47,325 nt of DNA from Alphaproteobacteria bacterium. Its GTDB lineage: Bacteria; Pseudomonadota; Alphaproteobacteria; UBA6615. The notes under the pieces are model-generated. The model made no database searches, was not told where the DNA came from, and saw only the letters and a list, made by a program, of their open reading frames with translations. Position 1 is the first letter of the stretch, and each line of letters begins with the position of its first letter. Both the position numbers and the translations under genes were made by a program. Below, in pieces: positions 1-10,463 of the stretch. The DNA lies in NCBI GenBank assembly GCA_028279245.1, contig JANQOE010000053.1, positions 1 to 47,325 of the forward strand. Direction: 5' to 3'.

Positions 1-93
1 GGCACCACGGTGGTGCCGTTCCTCGACGCCGATGTCGCCCGCGCGGCGGTTGCGCGACTGGCGACGGAACACACGGGAAAAAGCCATGGGTGA
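1..93 (+). CDS. murE: MurE, C-terminal end (partial)
   Basis: This is the last 30 codons of an open frame that enters from the left edge and stops at TGA 91-93. The tail reads GTTVVPFLDADVAR and then an Ala-rich helix. It resembles the C-terminus of UDP-MurNAc-tripeptide synthetases, which often end in a 'lPFdDreVAr' pattern. MurE adds the third residue (usually meso-diaminopimelate) to UDP-MurNAc-L-Ala-D-Glu in the cytoplasm. The call rests on this short tail plus position: the frame overlaps the murF start by eight bases, as murE does in most division/cell-wall clusters. All catalytic motifs lie outside the window. Confidence 0.75.
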   Translation, partial: GTTVVPFLDADVARAAVARLATEHTGKSHG

Positions 94-1516
94 TCCTGTG
101 CTGTGGAGCGCGGACGAAGCTGCGGCGGCGACCGGCGGCACCAACTCCACCGCTTGGTCGGCGACGGGTGTGTCGATCGATAGCCGGTCCATCGCGCCCG
201 GCGATCTATTCGTCGCGCTGTCAGGTCCGAATTTCGACGGCCATGACTTTGTCGCCAATGCGTTCGACCAAGGCGCTGCCGCCGCCGTCGTCACGCGGCC
301 GCCGAAGGATCTGCCGAAGGACAAGCCGCTGCTGGTCGTCGACGACCCGCTCGCCGCGCTACAGGCGCTTGGGCGCTATGCGCGGGAGCGGACGACGGCG
401 CGTATCGTCGCGGTCACCGGCAGTGTCGGCAAGACCGGCACCAAGGAGGCGCTGACCCTTGCCTTCGGTGCATTGGGAACGACCCATGCGACGCGCGGCA
501 ATCTGAATAACGATATCGGCGTGCCCCTCTCCCTCGCGCGCATGCCCCGCGATGCGGCGTACGGCGTGTTTGAATTGGGCATGAACCATGCGGGCGAGAT
601 GCGCGTGCTGTCCCACATGGTCCGGCCCCATGTCGCCATCATCACGACCATCGCCGCGGTCCATCTGGAGTTCTTCGACAGCGTTGCGGCGATCGCCGAG
701 GCCAAGGCCGAAATCTTCGAGGGCATGACCGCCGACGGTGTCGCGATCCTGAACCGCGACAATGCGTACTACGCCTTGCTGGCGACCGCCGCATGGAGCG
801 CCGGTGTCGAACGGGTCATTGGCTTCGGCGAGCACCCCGAGGCTGACACCCGGCTGAACGCCTGTGACGTCGGCGCTGACAGTAGTTCGGTCGAGGCAGC
901 GGTAAACGGCACGCCGATTGCCTATGAGTTGCCGGTCGCCGGCAAGCATTGGGCAATGAACACCCTGGCCGTGTTGACCGCGGTCGAAGTCGCGGGTGGG
1001 CCCGTCCCCACGGCAGCGCAGAGTTTTGCCCAACTCACCACGCCGAAAGGCCGCGGCGCGAGCCGAAAAATCCCGTTCGGGCGCGGTTCGATTGAATTGA
1101 TCGACGACAGCTACAATGCAGGGCCTGCTTCGATGCGCGCCGCCTTCGCCGTGCTGCGCAGGAAGCGCACCGGCCGTGGCGGCCGTCGCATCGCCGTCCT
1201 TGGCGACATGTTGGAGTTGGGACCGTCGTCGGAGGTGATGCACGCCGCATTGGCTCGCGACCTGCAGGCCGCCGATGTCGACCTGGTGTTCACCGCCGGG
1301 CCCAAGATGGCGTCGCTCGATGCCGCCTTGCCAAACGAAATGCGGGGTGCCCACGCACCGTCATCCGAAGAACTCCGCGCCGCCGTGGTGCAGGCGTTGC
1401 GGGCCGGGGATGTCGTGTTGGTGAAAGGGTCGCTCGGCAGTCGGATGGGGTTGATCGCCGAGGCGGTCGCCAATGCAAGAGCAGCAACGCGGCGTCCGAC
1501 CGCGGTGTGTGTTTGA
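86..1516 (+). CDS. murF: UDP-MurNAc-tripeptide--D-Ala-D-Ala ligase MurF
   Basis: This cytoplasmic Mur ligase adds D-Ala-D-Ala to UDP-MurNAc-tripeptide, finishing the pentapeptide precursor. I chose ATG 86 (476 aa), which overlaps the murE stop. The frame is open further upstream, but that part adds only an Arg-rich stretch lying inside murE. The N-terminal domain has SIDSRSIAPGDLFVAL (about residues 30-45). The ATP-binding loop TGSVGKTGTKE is at 111-121, followed by NLNNDIGVPLSL and ELGMNHAGEM. The C-terminal domain carries DDSYNAGPASM and LGDMLELG, both typical of MurF. Length is normal for the family. Its stop is 21 bases before mraY, which has an AGGGGC ribosome site. Confidence 0.97.
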   Translation: MGDPVLWSADEAAAATGGTNSTAWSATGVSIDSRSIAPGDLFVALSGPNFDGHDFVANAFDQGAAAAVVTRPPKDLPKDKPLLVVDDPLAALQALGRYARERTTARIVAVTGSVGKTGTKEALTLAFGALGTTHATRGNLNNDIGVPLSLARMPRDAAYGVFELGMNHAGEMRVLSHMVRPHVAIITTIAAVHLEFFDSVAAIAEAKAEIFEGMTADGVAILNRDNAYYALLATAAWSAGVERVIGFGEHPEADTRLNACDVGADSSSVEAAVNGTPIAYELPVAGKHWAMNTLAVLTAVEVAGGPVPTAAQSFAQLTTPKGRGASRKIPFGRGSIELIDDSYNAGPASMRAAFAVLRRKRTGRGGRRIAVLGDMLELGPSSEVMHAALARDLQAADVDLVFTAGPKMASLDAALPNEMRGAHAPSSEELRAAVVQALRAGDVVLVKGSLGSRMGLIAEAVANARAATRRPTAVCV

Positions 1517-1537
1517 TCGAGTCAAAAACAGGGGCTG

Positions 1538-2623
1538 ATGCTTTTTAACCTACTTGTGCCGCTGGCCGACCAGTTCAGCCCCCTGAACCTGTTCCGCTTT
1601 TTGACGTTCAGGTCCGGCGGAGCCGTCATCACGGCGCTGGTTGTCAGCTTTATGTTCGGCCCCTGGGTCATCAACTGGCTGCGGCGGCAGCAACCGGCGG
1701 GTCAGCCGATCCGCGAGGACGGTCCTGCCACGCATTTCGAGAAGGCCGGGACCCCGACCATGGGCGGCTTCTTGATTCTGATCGCCGTGACCATCAGTAC
1801 GATTCTTTGGGCCGACCTTGCCAACGGGTTCGTCTGGTCGATCCTCCTGGTCACCATTGGCTTTGGCGCGATCGGCTTCGTCGACGATTACATGAAGCTG
1901 ACCCGCCGCAATTCACGCGGTATCTCAAGCCGCCTGAAGCTATTGCTCCAACTCACCGTGGCGATCATCGCTTCGGTCTGGATCATGAACCTCACCGGCG
2001 AACCCCTCGCCGACAGTATCGCCGTGCCATTCTTCAAGGACGTGCTGGTCGACTTGGGCATCTTCTTCATTCCGGTGGCGATGTTCGTCATGGTCGGCGC
2101 CTCCAACGCGGTGAACCTGACGGATGGCCTCGACGGACTGGCCATCGTCCCGGTGATGATTGCCGCGTCCTGTTTTGGGCTGATCGCGTATCTCGTCGGC
2201 AACGCCGTCTTCGCCAACTATCTGCTGGTCAACTACGTGCCGGGAACGGGCGAGCTCGCGGTGTTCTGCGGGGCGTTGGTCGGCGCCGGTCTCGGCTTCC
2301 TCTGGTACAATGCACCGCCGGCGATGGTTTTCATGGGCGACACCGGTTCCCTGTCCATGGGCGGTGCGCTCGGTGGCGTCAGCATCATCACCAAACACGA
2401 ACTGGTGCTGGCGATCATCGGCGGACTGTTCGTGCTGGAAACCGTGTCGGTCATCGTGCAGGTCGTCTCATTCAAACTGACCGGTCGCCGTGTGTTCCGC
2501 ATGGCGCCGCTGCATCACCACTTCGAACAGCGCGGCTGGGCCGAACCGACCATCGTCATTCGCTTTTGGATCATTGCGACCGTGCTGGCGCTGGTCGGTC
2601 TCTCCACCTTGAAGCTGAGGTAG
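1538..2623 (+). CDS. mraY: Phospho-MurNAc-pentapeptide transferase MraY
   Basis: MraY moves phospho-MurNAc-pentapeptide from UDP onto undecaprenyl phosphate, making lipid I in the inner membrane. The 361-aa protein is strongly hydrophobic, with about ten membrane segments. It carries the family signatures: [21 protein letters not shown] (the catalytic Asp cluster), [15 protein letters not shown], and the His triplet APLHHHFE near the C-terminus. The ATG start is preceded by AGGGGC at a normal distance. It lies between murF and murD, as expected. A long overlapping frame on the same strand begins inside it, but that is only the upstream open part of the murD frame. Confidence 0.97.
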   Translation: MLFNLLVPLADQFSPLNLFRFLTFRSGGAVITALVVSFMFGPWVINWLRRQQPAGQPIREDGPATHFEKAGTPTMGGFLILIAVTISTILWADLANGFVWSILLVTIGFGAIGFVDDYMKLTRRNSRGISSRLKLLLQLTVAIIASVWIMNLTGEPLADSIAVPFFKDVLVDLGIFFIPVAMFVMVGASNAVNLTDGLDGLAIVPVMIAASCFGLIAYLVGNAVFANYLLVNYVPGTGELAVFCGALVGAGLGFLWYNAPPAMVFMGDTGSLSMGGALGGVSIITKHELVLAIIGGLFVLETVSVIVQVVSFKLTGRRVFRMAPLHHHFEQRGWAEPTIVIRFWIIATVLALVGLSTLKLR

Positions 2624-2625
2624 CC

Positions 2626-4020
2626 GTGAACGGGATCGACCTCTCTTCTGTTGCTCACGCGCCCGTCGGCGTGCTTGGGCTCGGCCGCACCGGGCGGTCT
2701 GCGGCACAAGCGCTCGCCAAGTCGGGGATAGAAGTGCGCGCTTGGGACGATACGGCGAAGGTCAGGGCCTCGGCGGCATCGAGCGGCATCGAAGTGTCGG
2801 AGGGGACCGACGGTTTTTGCCTTGGCCTGTCAATGCTGGTCTTGAGTCCGGGCGTACCCCACACCTGGCCCGCGCCACATCCTGTTGTCGCCGCGGCGCG
2901 CGACCAGGGCATCGAGATTGTCGGCGATGTGGAACTGTTGATGCGGGCTTGTCCCGACGCGAAGTACATCGGCATAACGGGCACCAACGGCAAGTCTACA
3001 ACCACCGCGCTCGTTGGGCACGTCTTGAGCAGCAATGGACATGTTGAGGTTGGCGGCAATATCGGCACGCCCGCGCTGGATCTCGCGCCGCTCGGCGGCG
3101 ATGGCACATATGTCTTGGAGCTGTCGTCCTATCAGCTCGAACTGATCCCGACCGGCGTCTTCGACACCGCCGTTCTATTGAACATCAGCCCCGACCACAC
3201 CGACCGGCACGGCAGTGTCGAGGGCTACGTCAACGCCAAGGCGCGCATTTTCGCCGGCCAGGACGAAGCAGGGACCGCAGTGATCGGCGTGGACGATGCG
3301 ACCAGCCGCGGCCTGTTCGACCGGCTGTTCAAACTACGCCCCGGCCGCGTCATTGCGATCTCCGGCCACCAGCCGGTGAGCGGTGGTGTGTACGCCGAAC
3401 AAGGCTGGCTGGTCGACGACCGCGCCGGCCGAGCCGAACGGGTCATTGAACTGTCCGAGTTGCCGGCACTGCCAGGACATCACAACGCACAGAATCTCGC
3501 GGCAGCGTACGCCACGGCGACAGTGGCCGGTGGAGCGGCAAACGAGATCGCCGCACGCGCCCCGAGTTTCCCCGGCCTGCCGCACCGGCAGGAGGTCGTT
3601 GGCTCGGCTGACGGTGTCCTGTTCGTCAACGACAGCAAGGCCACCAACTTCGACGCCGCCGCCAATGCGCTCTCCTGCTACCAGGACATCGTTTGGATCG
3701 CCGGGGGCCGGCCAAAGGGCACCGTCGATATCGAGCCGGTGGTCCCGCAGCTATCGCGCGTCGCCGCTTCTTGCGTGATCGGGGAAGCCGCCCCGGAACT
3801 GGCAACCCAACTCCAGCCGTACTGCCCCGTGCACGCGTGCGGCGATTTGCAAGAAGCGGTGCGAACCGCGGCGGACATTGCGGGCGGACGATCCAACGGT
3901 GCGGTGGTGCTTCTGTCGCCGGGCTGCGCGTCCTTCGACCAATTCGCCGACTTCGAGGCGCGCGGCGACGCGTTCCGCCGGCATGTCGCAGCGCTGACCG
4001 AGGTGCGCCAGGCATGCTGA
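2626..4020 (+). CDS. murD: UDP-MurNAc-L-Ala--D-Glu ligase MurD
   Basis: MurD is the cytoplasmic ligase that adds D-glutamate to UDP-MurNAc-L-alanine. I chose GTG 2626, two bases after the mraY stop (464 aa). The frame is open far upstream inside mraY, but those codons do not give a Mur-like sequence. Seen in the sequence: the N-terminal Rossmann part VGVLGLGRTGRSA (14-26), the ATP loop GITGTNGKSTTT (116-127), ELSSYQLE, ISPDHTDRHGS, LPGHHNAQNLAAA and NDSKATNFDA. All are typical of MurD. The last seven bases overlap the ftsW start (ATGCTGA), suggesting coupled translation. Confidence 0.96.
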   Translation: MNGIDLSSVAHAPVGVLGLGRTGRSAAQALAKSGIEVRAWDDTAKVRASAASSGIEVSEGTDGFCLGLSMLVLSPGVPHTWPAPHPVVAAARDQGIEIVGDVELLMRACPDAKYIGITGTNGKSTTTALVGHVLSSNGHVEVGGNIGTPALDLAPLGGDGTYVLELSSYQLELIPTGVFDTAVLLNISPDHTDRHGSVEGYVNAKARIFAGQDEAGTAVIGVDDATSRGLFDRLFKLRPGRVIAISGHQPVSGGVYAEQGWLVDDRAGRAERVIELSELPALPGHHNAQNLAAAYATATVAGGAANEIAARAPSFPGLPHRQEVVGSADGVLFVNDSKATNFDAAANALSCYQDIVWIAGGRPKGTVDIEPVVPQLSRVAASCVIGEAAPELATQLQPYCPVHACGDLQEAVRTAADIAGGRSNGAVVLLSPGCASFDQFADFEARGDAFRRHVAALTEVRQAC

Positions 4021-5153
4021 GCATCTCGCGCACCGATACGTCCGTACTTGGCCGCTGGTGGTGGACCATTGACCGTTGGCAGTTGGCGGCGCTGTTCGCG
4101 TTGGCCGGTTTCGGCGTGGTGCTGATGCTCGCCGCCAGTCCGGCGGTCGCCGAACGGATCGGCTTGGACGGGCTCTACTTTGTTCGCCGCCACTTCGTAC
4201 TCTTGCCGGTCGCCGTGGCGATCATCATCGGCGTGTCGCTTTGCACGCCTACCCAGGTGCGTCGCCTGGCATTTGCCGGCTTCGCCGCCGGGCTTGTGCT
4301 GTTGGTTGTGACCTTGTTTGCCGGCGTTGAGATCAAAGGTGCACGGCGCTGGCTCAATCTGGCCGGCTTCTCGTTGCAGGCCTCGGAGTTCATCAAGCCG
4401 ACCTTTGCAGTGGCGTTTGCCTGGCTGCTAAGCCACAGCGCGGCCCGTCAAGGCTGGTTCAATCGGATGTTGCCGGGCGGCTGGAAGTCCATGGCGATCT
4501 ACCTGGTGCCGGCTGCGTTGCTGGCCGCGCAGCCCGATGTCGGACAAACCTTTGTCGTGACGGCCATTTGGGTCACCCAGCTTTTTCTCGCGGGCCTGTC
4601 TTTGTGGCTGCTTGGCGTACTGGTCCTCGCCGGCGCCGGCAGCCTGGTTGGCGCCTACTTCTTCCTGGACCACGTCACCCGCCGCGTTGACGGGTTCCTC
4701 CGGCCGGAGACGATGGACACCTATCAGATCCAGCGCAGCCTTGAGGCGTTCATGAACGGCGGCTGGTTCGGCAGAGGCCCGGGCGAAGGCGAGGTCAAGA
4801 ACTTCCTTCCCGACGCGCACGCCGATTTTGTCTTTGCCGTCGCCGGTGAGGAACTCGGCATGTTGATGACGATGGTGATTGTCATCCTGTTCGCCTTCGT
4901 GGTGTTGCGCGGTTTTTCGCGCGTTGTGCAGGACTGCAATCAGTTTGTGCTGCTCGCGGTCGCCGGTTTGCTGACCCAGTTCGGCCTGCAGGCGCTGATC
5001 AACATGGGCTCGACGCTCAACCTCATTCCGCCGAAGGGTACGACCTTGCCACTCATCAGCTATGGCGGTTCGTCGCTGCTGGCCGTGGCCCTCGGCCTCG
5101 GCATGATGCTGGCCTTGACCCGGCGTCGCGTTGGCACGGGGGACGCAGTATGA
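4014..5153 (+). CDS. ftsW: Septal peptidoglycan glycosyltransferase FtsW (SEDS family)
   Basis: FtsW is the division-specific SEDS glycan polymerase of the inner membrane. It works with the septal transpeptidase FtsI, which is not in this window. ATG 4014 gives 379 aa, with about ten membrane segments and a short cytoplasmic N-terminus. The diagnostic C-terminal stretch GSTLNLIPPKGTTLPLISYGGSS is present, as is GARRWLNLAGFSLQASEF. The frame continues upstream into murD, but that part is Arg-rich and not SEDS-like. The start overlaps the murD stop by seven bases, and the stop overlaps the murG start as ATGA. Confidence 0.96.
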   Translation: MLSISRTDTSVLGRWWWTIDRWQLAALFALAGFGVVLMLAASPAVAERIGLDGLYFVRRHFVLLPVAVAIIIGVSLCTPTQVRRLAFAGFAAGLVLLVVTLFAGVEIKGARRWLNLAGFSLQASEFIKPTFAVAFAWLLSHSAARQGWFNRMLPGGWKSMAIYLVPAALLAAQPDVGQTFVVTAIWVTQLFLAGLSLWLLGVLVLAGAGSLVGAYFFLDHVTRRVDGFLRPETMDTYQIQRSLEAFMNGGWFGRGPGEGEVKNFLPDAHADFVFAVAGEELGMLMTMVIVILFAFVVLRGFSRVVQDCNQFVLLAVAGLLTQFGLQALINMGSTLNLIPPKGTTLPLISYGGSSLLAVALGLGMMLALTRRRVGTGDAV

Positions 5154-6316
5154 CCCGACAACTATTTGCCATCGCCGCCGGCGGCACCGGCGGTCACCTG
5201 TACCCTGCCGTGGCGCTTGCCGAAGAGCTTGTTGGCCGCGGACACCGGGTGATCTTTTTGACCGATGAACGTGGCGCGGCCTATCGCGGCCTGACCGACG
5301 ATGTGCAGCGGTTGGTATTGTCGGCCGGCCGGGTCGACCGCGGCCGGCTGCGTCAACTGTCGGGCGCGGTAAAGCTACTGCGCGGCGTCGCCCAAGCACG
5401 GCGCATCTATCGCAACGAACCGCCGGCCCTGGTCGTCGGTTTCGGTGGCTATCCGTCGATTGCCCCGATGCTGGCGGCGCGGCTGTCCGGCATACCGTGC
5501 GTGTTGCACGAACAGAATGCGCATTTGGGCCGGGCGAACCGCTTGGCCGCGCGCTTCGCCAGCGCACTAGCGCTGTCCTTTGTACACACCGCTCGCCTGC
5601 CGTCAGCGGCACGCGCCCATCTGGTTGGCAACCCGGTGCGCCGCGACATTGTCGATGTCGCGGCCCATCCCTACGCACCGCCGGCCTCGAACGACCCAAT
5701 CGGCCTGTTGATCCTAGGCGGCAGTCAGGGCGCCAGTGTGTTCTCACGCATAGTGCCAGCGGCCGTCGAGAACCTCGCCGATCGCGCCCGGCTTCGGATT
5801 GTGCATCAGTGCCGTCAGGAAGACCTCGAGAATACCCGCGAGACCTACGCCCATCTCGGCATTCCCGCGACGGTCGCGACGTTCTTCGACGACGTGGCCG
5901 GGTTGTTGCGCGACACCCATCTCGTTATCTCCCGGGCCGGCGCCTCGACCATGGCTGAACTGGGCGCCGTTGGCCGCCCGGCGATCCTCGTGCCCTATCC
6001 CTATGCCGCTGAAGACCATCAGACCGCAAATGCACGGGCCATGGCCACCGCGGGGGGCGGTTGGGTTTTCCCGGAATCCGATCTCACGGCGGACAAGCTC
6101 TGCCGTCATCTCGACATACTGATCCGGACACCGTCGATGCTGGCCAGCGCCGCCGCCGCGGCGCATCAGTTCGGTCATCGCGATGCCGCCGCTCGATTGG
6201 CAGACCTGATCGTCGCCACCGCGTCCACGTCCAGCGGCGTGCCCGCCGCGCGCGGCAGCGATCTGGCCGACCAATTGGATGAAGAAACCGGCCCACTCCG
6301 ACGAGGTCTGGCATGA
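5150..6316 (+). CDS. murG: Undecaprenyl-PP-MurNAc-pentapeptide GlcNAc transferase MurG
   Basis: MurG adds GlcNAc to lipid I to make lipid II on the cytoplasmic face of the membrane. The 388-aa protein has two Rossmann-like halves (GT-B fold). The N-terminal glycine loop [12 protein letters not shown] is at residues 9-20, with [12 protein letters not shown] in the first half. The second half has LGGSQGA and the UDP-GlcNAc site [18 protein letters not shown], followed by [14 protein letters not shown]. It starts at an ATGA overlap with ftsW and ends at an ATGA overlap with murC. The C-terminal tail of roughly 25 residues is a little longer than in E. coli MurG. Confidence 0.97.
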   Translation: MTRQLFAIAAGGTGGHLYPAVALAEELVGRGHRVIFLTDERGAAYRGLTDDVQRLVLSAGRVDRGRLRQLSGAVKLLRGVAQARRIYRNEPPALVVGFGGYPSIAPMLAARLSGIPCVLHEQNAHLGRANRLAARFASALALSFVHTARLPSAARAHLVGNPVRRDIVDVAAHPYAPPASNDPIGLLILGGSQGASVFSRIVPAAVENLADRARLRIVHQCRQEDLENTRETYAHLGIPATVATFFDDVAGLLRDTHLVISRAGASTMAELGAVGRPAILVPYPYAAEDHQTANARAMATAGGGWVFPESDLTADKLCRHLDILIRTPSMLASAAAAAHQFGHRDAAARLADLIVATASTSSGVPAARGSDLADQLDEETGPLRRGLA

Positions 6317-7743
6317 GGGCGCTACCCCTCGACATTGGGCCAATTCACTTCGTCGGCATCGGCGGCATCGGCATGAGCGGCATTGCCGAGACGCTGGATG
6401 CGCTGGGCTATCAAGTCCAAGGCAGCGACGTCGCCGAGAACGCCAATGTGCGGCGCTTGCGCGCCCGGGGCGTGACCGTCGAGGTTGGCCATCGCGCGGA
6501 AAACATCGAAGGCGCGGCGGTCGTCGTGATGTCATCCGCCATCACCTCGGCTAATCCGGAAGTCGCCGCCGCGCGCGAACGCATGATCCCCGTGGTCCGC
6601 CGAGCGGAGATGCTGGCCGAGTTAATGCGGTTGAAATGGTCGGTCGCCATCGGCGGGACCCACGGCAAGACCACGACGACCTCGCTGGTGTCGGCCGTGC
6701 TCGACGCCGCCGGCCTCGACCCGACCGTCATCAACGGCGGCATCATCAACGCCTACGGAACCAACGCACGCCTCGGCCAGGGCGACTGGATGGTGGTGGA
6801 GGCCGACGAGTCCGACGGCACCTTCACCAAGCTGCCGGCGACAATCGCCGTGGTCACCAACATCGACCCGGAGCATCTGGATTTCTACGGCGATGTGGAA
6901 ACCTTGCATAAGGCGTTTCACACCTTCGTCGAGAACATCCCCTTCTACGGCTTTGCCGTGATGTGTGTTGACAGCCCGGCGGTGCAGAGCGTGATCGCGC
7001 AGCTGTCGGATCGCCGGGTCGTGACATATGGCTTTACACCGCAAGCCGATATTCGTGCGGCCAATGTCGTGGCGAACAGCACCGGCACCCAATTCGATAT
7101 CGAGGTGGGCGAACGGGTTGGCGGCGAGACCCAAGTCATCGAGAAAGTCCGTCTCCCGATGCTGGGTCACCACAACGTGCTGAACGCCCTCGCTGCCGCA
7201 GCCGTCGCCCTCGAAATGGGCCTGGAGACCGACGCCGTCCGCAAGGCATTGACGAACTTCGAGGGCGTAAAGCGCCGCTTTACCCGGGTCGGGGAGGTTG
7301 ATGGCATCGCCATCATCGATGACTACGGCCACCATCCTGTCGAAATCGCCGCGGTGCTGAAGGCGGCCCGCGCCGGTGCGTCGGGCCGCGTGATCGCCGT
7401 GTGCCAACCCCATCGCTACTCGCGGGTCGAAAACCTGTTCGCCGACTTCTGCACCTGCTTCAACGATGCGGACACGGTGATCGTCAGCGACATCTACGAA
7501 GCAGGCGAGCAACCAATCGAAGGCGCCAGCCGGGATTCGTTGGTGGAAGGGATTCGCGCCCACGGCCACCGCGATGTCCATGCGCTAGAGAGCCCCGCCG
7601 CGCTGCCGGAGGTGATCAACAACATCGCCCAGCCCGGCGACTTCGTCGTCTGTCTCGGCGCGGGCAGCGTCACCCAGTGGGCCAACGCTCTGCCGGATGA
7701 ACTGGCGGCGCTGCGTCACAAGCGAACGGGCACGGGAGCATGA
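6313..7743 (+). CDS. murC: UDP-N-acetylmuramate--L-alanine ligase MurC
   Basis: MurC joins L-alanine to UDP-MurNAc, the first peptide step of precursor synthesis, in the cytoplasm. The protein has 476 aa. The N-terminal domain contains [16 protein letters not shown] (11-26). The ATP loop [11 protein letters not shown] is at 114-124. Further family motifs are [32 protein letters not shown] and the C-terminal [10 protein letters not shown] and QPHRYSR. It is flanked by two four-base ATGA overlaps with murG and murB, so it is probably translated by re-initiation in a chain. Confidence 0.98.
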   Translation: MRALPLDIGPIHFVGIGGIGMSGIAETLDALGYQVQGSDVAENANVRRLRARGVTVEVGHRAENIEGAAVVVMSSAITSANPEVAAARERMIPVVRRAEMLAELMRLKWSVAIGGTHGKTTTTSLVSAVLDAAGLDPTVINGGIINAYGTNARLGQGDWMVVEADESDGTFTKLPATIAVVTNIDPEHLDFYGDVETLHKAFHTFVENIPFYGFAVMCVDSPAVQSVIAQLSDRRVVTYGFTPQADIRAANVVANSTGTQFDIEVGERVGGETQVIEKVRLPMLGHHNVLNALAAAAVALEMGLETDAVRKALTNFEGVKRRFTRVGEVDGIAIIDDYGHHPVEIAAVLKAARAGASGRVIAVCQPHRYSRVENLFADFCTCFNDADTVIVSDIYEAGEQPIEGASRDSLVEGIRAHGHRDVHALESPAALPEVINNIAQPGDFVVCLGAGSVTQWANALPDELAALRHKRTGTGA

Positions 7744-8681
7744 GCGAGGCCGTGTCGACATCTCCGGAACATCTGGTGGACCGGTTGCCGAAGGTTCGGG
7801 GGCGCATCACCGTCGACGAACCGATCGCCAAATACACCTGGTTTCGTGTCGGCGGCCCCGCCGCCGCCATGTTCGTGCCCGCCGACGAGGCCGACCTAAG
7901 CGCCTTTCTCGCCGCCAAGCCCGCCGACATCCCAACCCTCATGCTCGGAGTCGGGTCGAATCTGCTGGTACGCGACGGCGGGTTCCCGGGCGTTGTTATC
8001 CGGCTTGGTCGCGCCTTCTCGAAGGTTACAGTGGATGGAACGCACATCACCGCCGGCGCCATGGCGTTGGACTACAATGTGGCGAAGGCCGCGCGGGAAG
8101 CCGGCGTGTCCGGTTTTGAGTTTCTGGCTGGCGTGCCGGGTACGATGGGCGGCGCGCTGCGCATGAATGCCGGCGCCTACGGCCGCGAGCTGCGCGATGT
8201 GCTGACCGGCATGCGCGCCTTGAACGCGGCGGGCGAACCCTGCGATCTCACCCCGCGTGAATGGGCACCGCGCTACCGCGGTTGCGGCGTGCCGGAAGAC
8301 TGGATCTTCGTCGAAGCATCGATGCAAGGGCTACCCGGCAAGCAAGCCGAGATCGCCGCATCGATCGTGTCGATCCAGGAAGCGCGAGAGAGCACGCAAC
8401 CCATTCGCACCCGCACTGGCGGCAGCACGTTTCAGAACCCGCCGGACGCAAAAGCCTGGCAGCTGATCGACAAAGCTGGCTGCCGTGGGCTGCGCCAAGG
8501 CGGCGCGATGGTGTCGGAGAAGCACTGCAATTTCCTCGTGAACACCGGCAACGCGACGGCCTCGGATATCGAAACGCTCGGCGATGAAGTCAGACGCCGC
8601 GTGCGCAATGAAACCGGCGTCGACCTGCACTGGGAAATCCGCCGTGTCGGCACCCCCACGAACGAGGCCGAAGATGGCTAA
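7740..8681 (+). CDS. murB: UDP-N-acetylenolpyruvoylglucosamine reductase MurB
   Basis: MurB is a flavoprotein that reduces UDP-GlcNAc-enolpyruvate to UDP-MurNAc with NADPH. The 313-aa length fits the shorter (type II) class. FAD-binding motifs are visible: [12 protein letters not shown], then [18 protein letters not shown]. The C-terminal domain has GGSTFQNP, which carries the proton-donating Ser, and [14 protein letters not shown]. The start overlaps murC as ATGA, and the TAA stop lies inside the first codons of ddl (eight-base overlap). Nothing about it looks unusual. Confidence 0.97.
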   Translation: MSEAVSTSPEHLVDRLPKVRGRITVDEPIAKYTWFRVGGPAAAMFVPADEADLSAFLAAKPADIPTLMLGVGSNLLVRDGGFPGVVIRLGRAFSKVTVDGTHITAGAMALDYNVAKAAREAGVSGFEFLAGVPGTMGGALRMNAGAYGRELRDVLTGMRALNAAGEPCDLTPREWAPRYRGCGVPEDWIFVEASMQGLPGKQAEIAASIVSIQEARESTQPIRTRTGGSTFQNPPDAKAWQLIDKAGCRGLRQGGAMVSEKHCNFLVNTGNATASDIETLGDEVRRRVRNETGVDLHWEIRRVGTPTNEAEDG

Positions 8682-9591
8682 GGACGTGGCCGTGCTGATG
8701 GGCGGCTGGTCCGTCGAGCGCGAGGTGTCACTCGTCAGCGGCGCCGATTGCGCGAAGGCGCTGCGCGAGCTCGGCCACAATGTGCGGGAGATCGATGTAA
8801 AGCACGATCTGGATGACTTGGTCGCCGCGCTGAAACCGCGCCCTGACGCGGTTTTCAACGCACTGCATGGCCGATATGGCGAGGATGGACGGATCCAGGC
8901 ACTGCTCGACATGTTGGGCATCCCCTATACCCACTCGGGTGTGCTCGCATCGGCCCTGGCGATGGACAAAGGCGCGTCGCGCAGCGTCTTTTCAGCAAAC
9001 CGTTTGCGCGTGCCAGAGGGTTTCGTCGTCAACCGCAGCGACCTGCTCGATAAGAACCTGATGGAGCCGCCCTTTGTCGTCAAACCGGTCAACGAGGGCT
9101 CCAGCATCGGTGTGCACATCATCCGCCCCGGCAGCAATCGGCTAACGGAAGAGATGGTTGCCGAACTCGACGAACGCGTTCTCGTCGAGCAATACATTCC
9201 GGGTCGCGAACTGACAGTCGCGGTCATGGGCGATGAGCCGTTGGCGGTGACCGAATTGCGGGTGGATACCGGCTTCTTCGACTACGAAGCTAAATACTCG
9301 GAAGCCGGCGCGCACCACGAATGCCCCGCCGAGTTGCCGGATGATGTGTATCGCGAAGCGATGGAGATGTCCGCCCGTGCGCATCGGCTGTTGGGCTGTC
9401 GCGGCGTAACCCGCGCCGACCTTCGCTATGACGACACCAACGGACCAAGCACCGATGGCTTGGCGCTGTTGGAGATCAACACCCAACCCGGTATGACCCC
9501 AACGTCACTCGTGCCCGAGCAGGCGCGGCATCGGGGCATGCCGTTCGTCGAACTCGTCGGCTGGATCCTCGAGAGGGCGCAGTGCGACTGA
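8674..9591 (+). CDS. ddl: D-alanine--D-alanine ligase Ddl
   Basis: Ddl makes the D-Ala-D-Ala dipeptide used by MurF, with ATP, in the cytoplasm. I chose ATG 8674 (305 aa), because it begins the typical [20 protein letters not shown]. The frame is open a further 30 codons upstream inside murB, but that part is not Ddl-like. ATP-grasp features are present: EGSSIGVH (about 148-155), LVEQYIPGRELTVAVMG, and the metal- and substrate-binding end LEINTQPGMTPTSLVPEQA. It is of DdlB size and location, between murB and ftsQ. Its TGA stop shares bases with the likely ftsQ start. Confidence 0.96.
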   Translation: MAKDVAVLMGGWSVEREVSLVSGADCAKALRELGHNVREIDVKHDLDDLVAALKPRPDAVFNALHGRYGEDGRIQALLDMLGIPYTHSGVLASALAMDKGASRSVFSANRLRVPEGFVVNRSDLLDKNLMEPPFVVKPVNEGSSIGVHIIRPGSNRLTEEMVAELDERVLVEQYIPGRELTVAVMGDEPLAVTELRVDTGFFDYEAKYSEAGAHHECPAELPDDVYREAMEMSARAHRLLGCRGVTRADLRYDDTNGPSTDGLALLEINTQPGMTPTSLVPEQARHRGMPFVELVGWILERAQCD

Positions 9592-10448
9592 TGGGAACAC
9601 GCCGCGCACCACAACGCCGCCGCACCCCGGCGCGGCGCCCCCAACCGCGCCGGCGCCGCACGCCGAGCAAGCTGCAGCGGCTCGGCTTTGTCTACGGCAT
9701 GCGCGCCTTCTTTGTCGGAATCGGCGTGACCGGCGCACTTTATCTGTGGCAGTCCGGCTGGCCGCATTCGGTCGCGTCGGGAGTCACGGAGGCAAGTACG
9801 CAATTCTCCGGCCGCCTTGGCCTGCGGGTCAATGACGTGCTGGTCGAAGGCCGCAACCGCGCCGACCGCGGCGCGGTCCTAGCCGCCTTGCAGGTTGAGC
9901 GAGACATGCCGATCCTCGCTTTCAACGCTTTCGAAGCACGCGAGAAACTTGAACAACTTGAGTGGGTGCAAAGTGCGACCGTCGCGCGGCGCCTTCCGAA
10001 CACCGTCTACGTCAGGGTCACGGAATACAGTCCGATTGCAGTGTGGCAGCACGACGGCAAGTTCACGCTGATTGATCATGCCGGTGACTCAATCCCGGCC
10101 GACAGTGGAGAACTTCTCGACCAGCTACCGCTGGTGGTCGGCGAGGGTGCGGCCTCCCATGCTGCGGAGCTGCTGGACACGCTCGCCGCGTTTCCGGGCC
10201 TGGCCGACCGGATGAAAGCAGCCGTGCGCGTGTCCGAGCGCCGTTGGGACCTGCACATGGATGAGGGCATCGAGATCAAGCTGCCCGAAGACCAACTCGC
10301 CGCCGCTCTCGGCCGGTTATCCGACTTGAACACACAACACGCGCTCTTCGAACGTGACGTAACCGCGGTCGATCTCCGGCTGCCGGATCGGTTGATCCTG
10401 CGTCGCGGCTCGGAAGGTCCGGTCGTCAAGACGGGCGAGAACACATGA
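9582..10448 (+). CDS. ftsQ: Cell division protein FtsQ
   Basis: FtsQ is a bitopic inner-membrane divisome protein that links early and late division proteins. The first 30 residues are very basic (runs such as RRRRTP). One membrane helix follows at about 33-56, then a periplasmic POTRA domain starting near LRVNDVLVEGRNRADRGAV (81-99), and then the beta domain (RLPNTVYVRVTEYSPIAVW). The start could be GTG 9582 (288 aa) or ATG 9591 (285 aa); both overlap the ddl stop and I cannot choose with certainty. The long Arg-rich N-terminus is common in alphaproteobacterial FtsQ. Confidence 0.93.
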   Translation: MRLMGTRRAPQRRRTPARRPQPRRRRTPSKLQRLGFVYGMRAFFVGIGVTGALYLWQSGWPHSVASGVTEASTQFSGRLGLRVNDVLVEGRNRADRGAVLAALQVERDMPILAFNAFEAREKLEQLEWVQSATVARRLPNTVYVRVTEYSPIAVWQHDGKFTLIDHAGDSIPADSGELLDQLPLVVGEGAASHAAELLDTLAAFPGLADRMKAAVRVSERRWDLHMDEGIEIKLPEDQLAAALGRLSDLNTQHALFERDVTAVDLRLPDRLILRRGSEGPVVKTGENT

Positions 10449-10463
10449 ACATGCGGGGTGACA

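Noticed and set aside
1807-2625. A long open frame running through mraY into murD, which could look like a fused 737-residue protein.
   Set aside because: The part inside mraY is Arg/His-rich and has no family pattern. Only the part from GTG 2626 is MurD, and mraY itself is complete in another frame.
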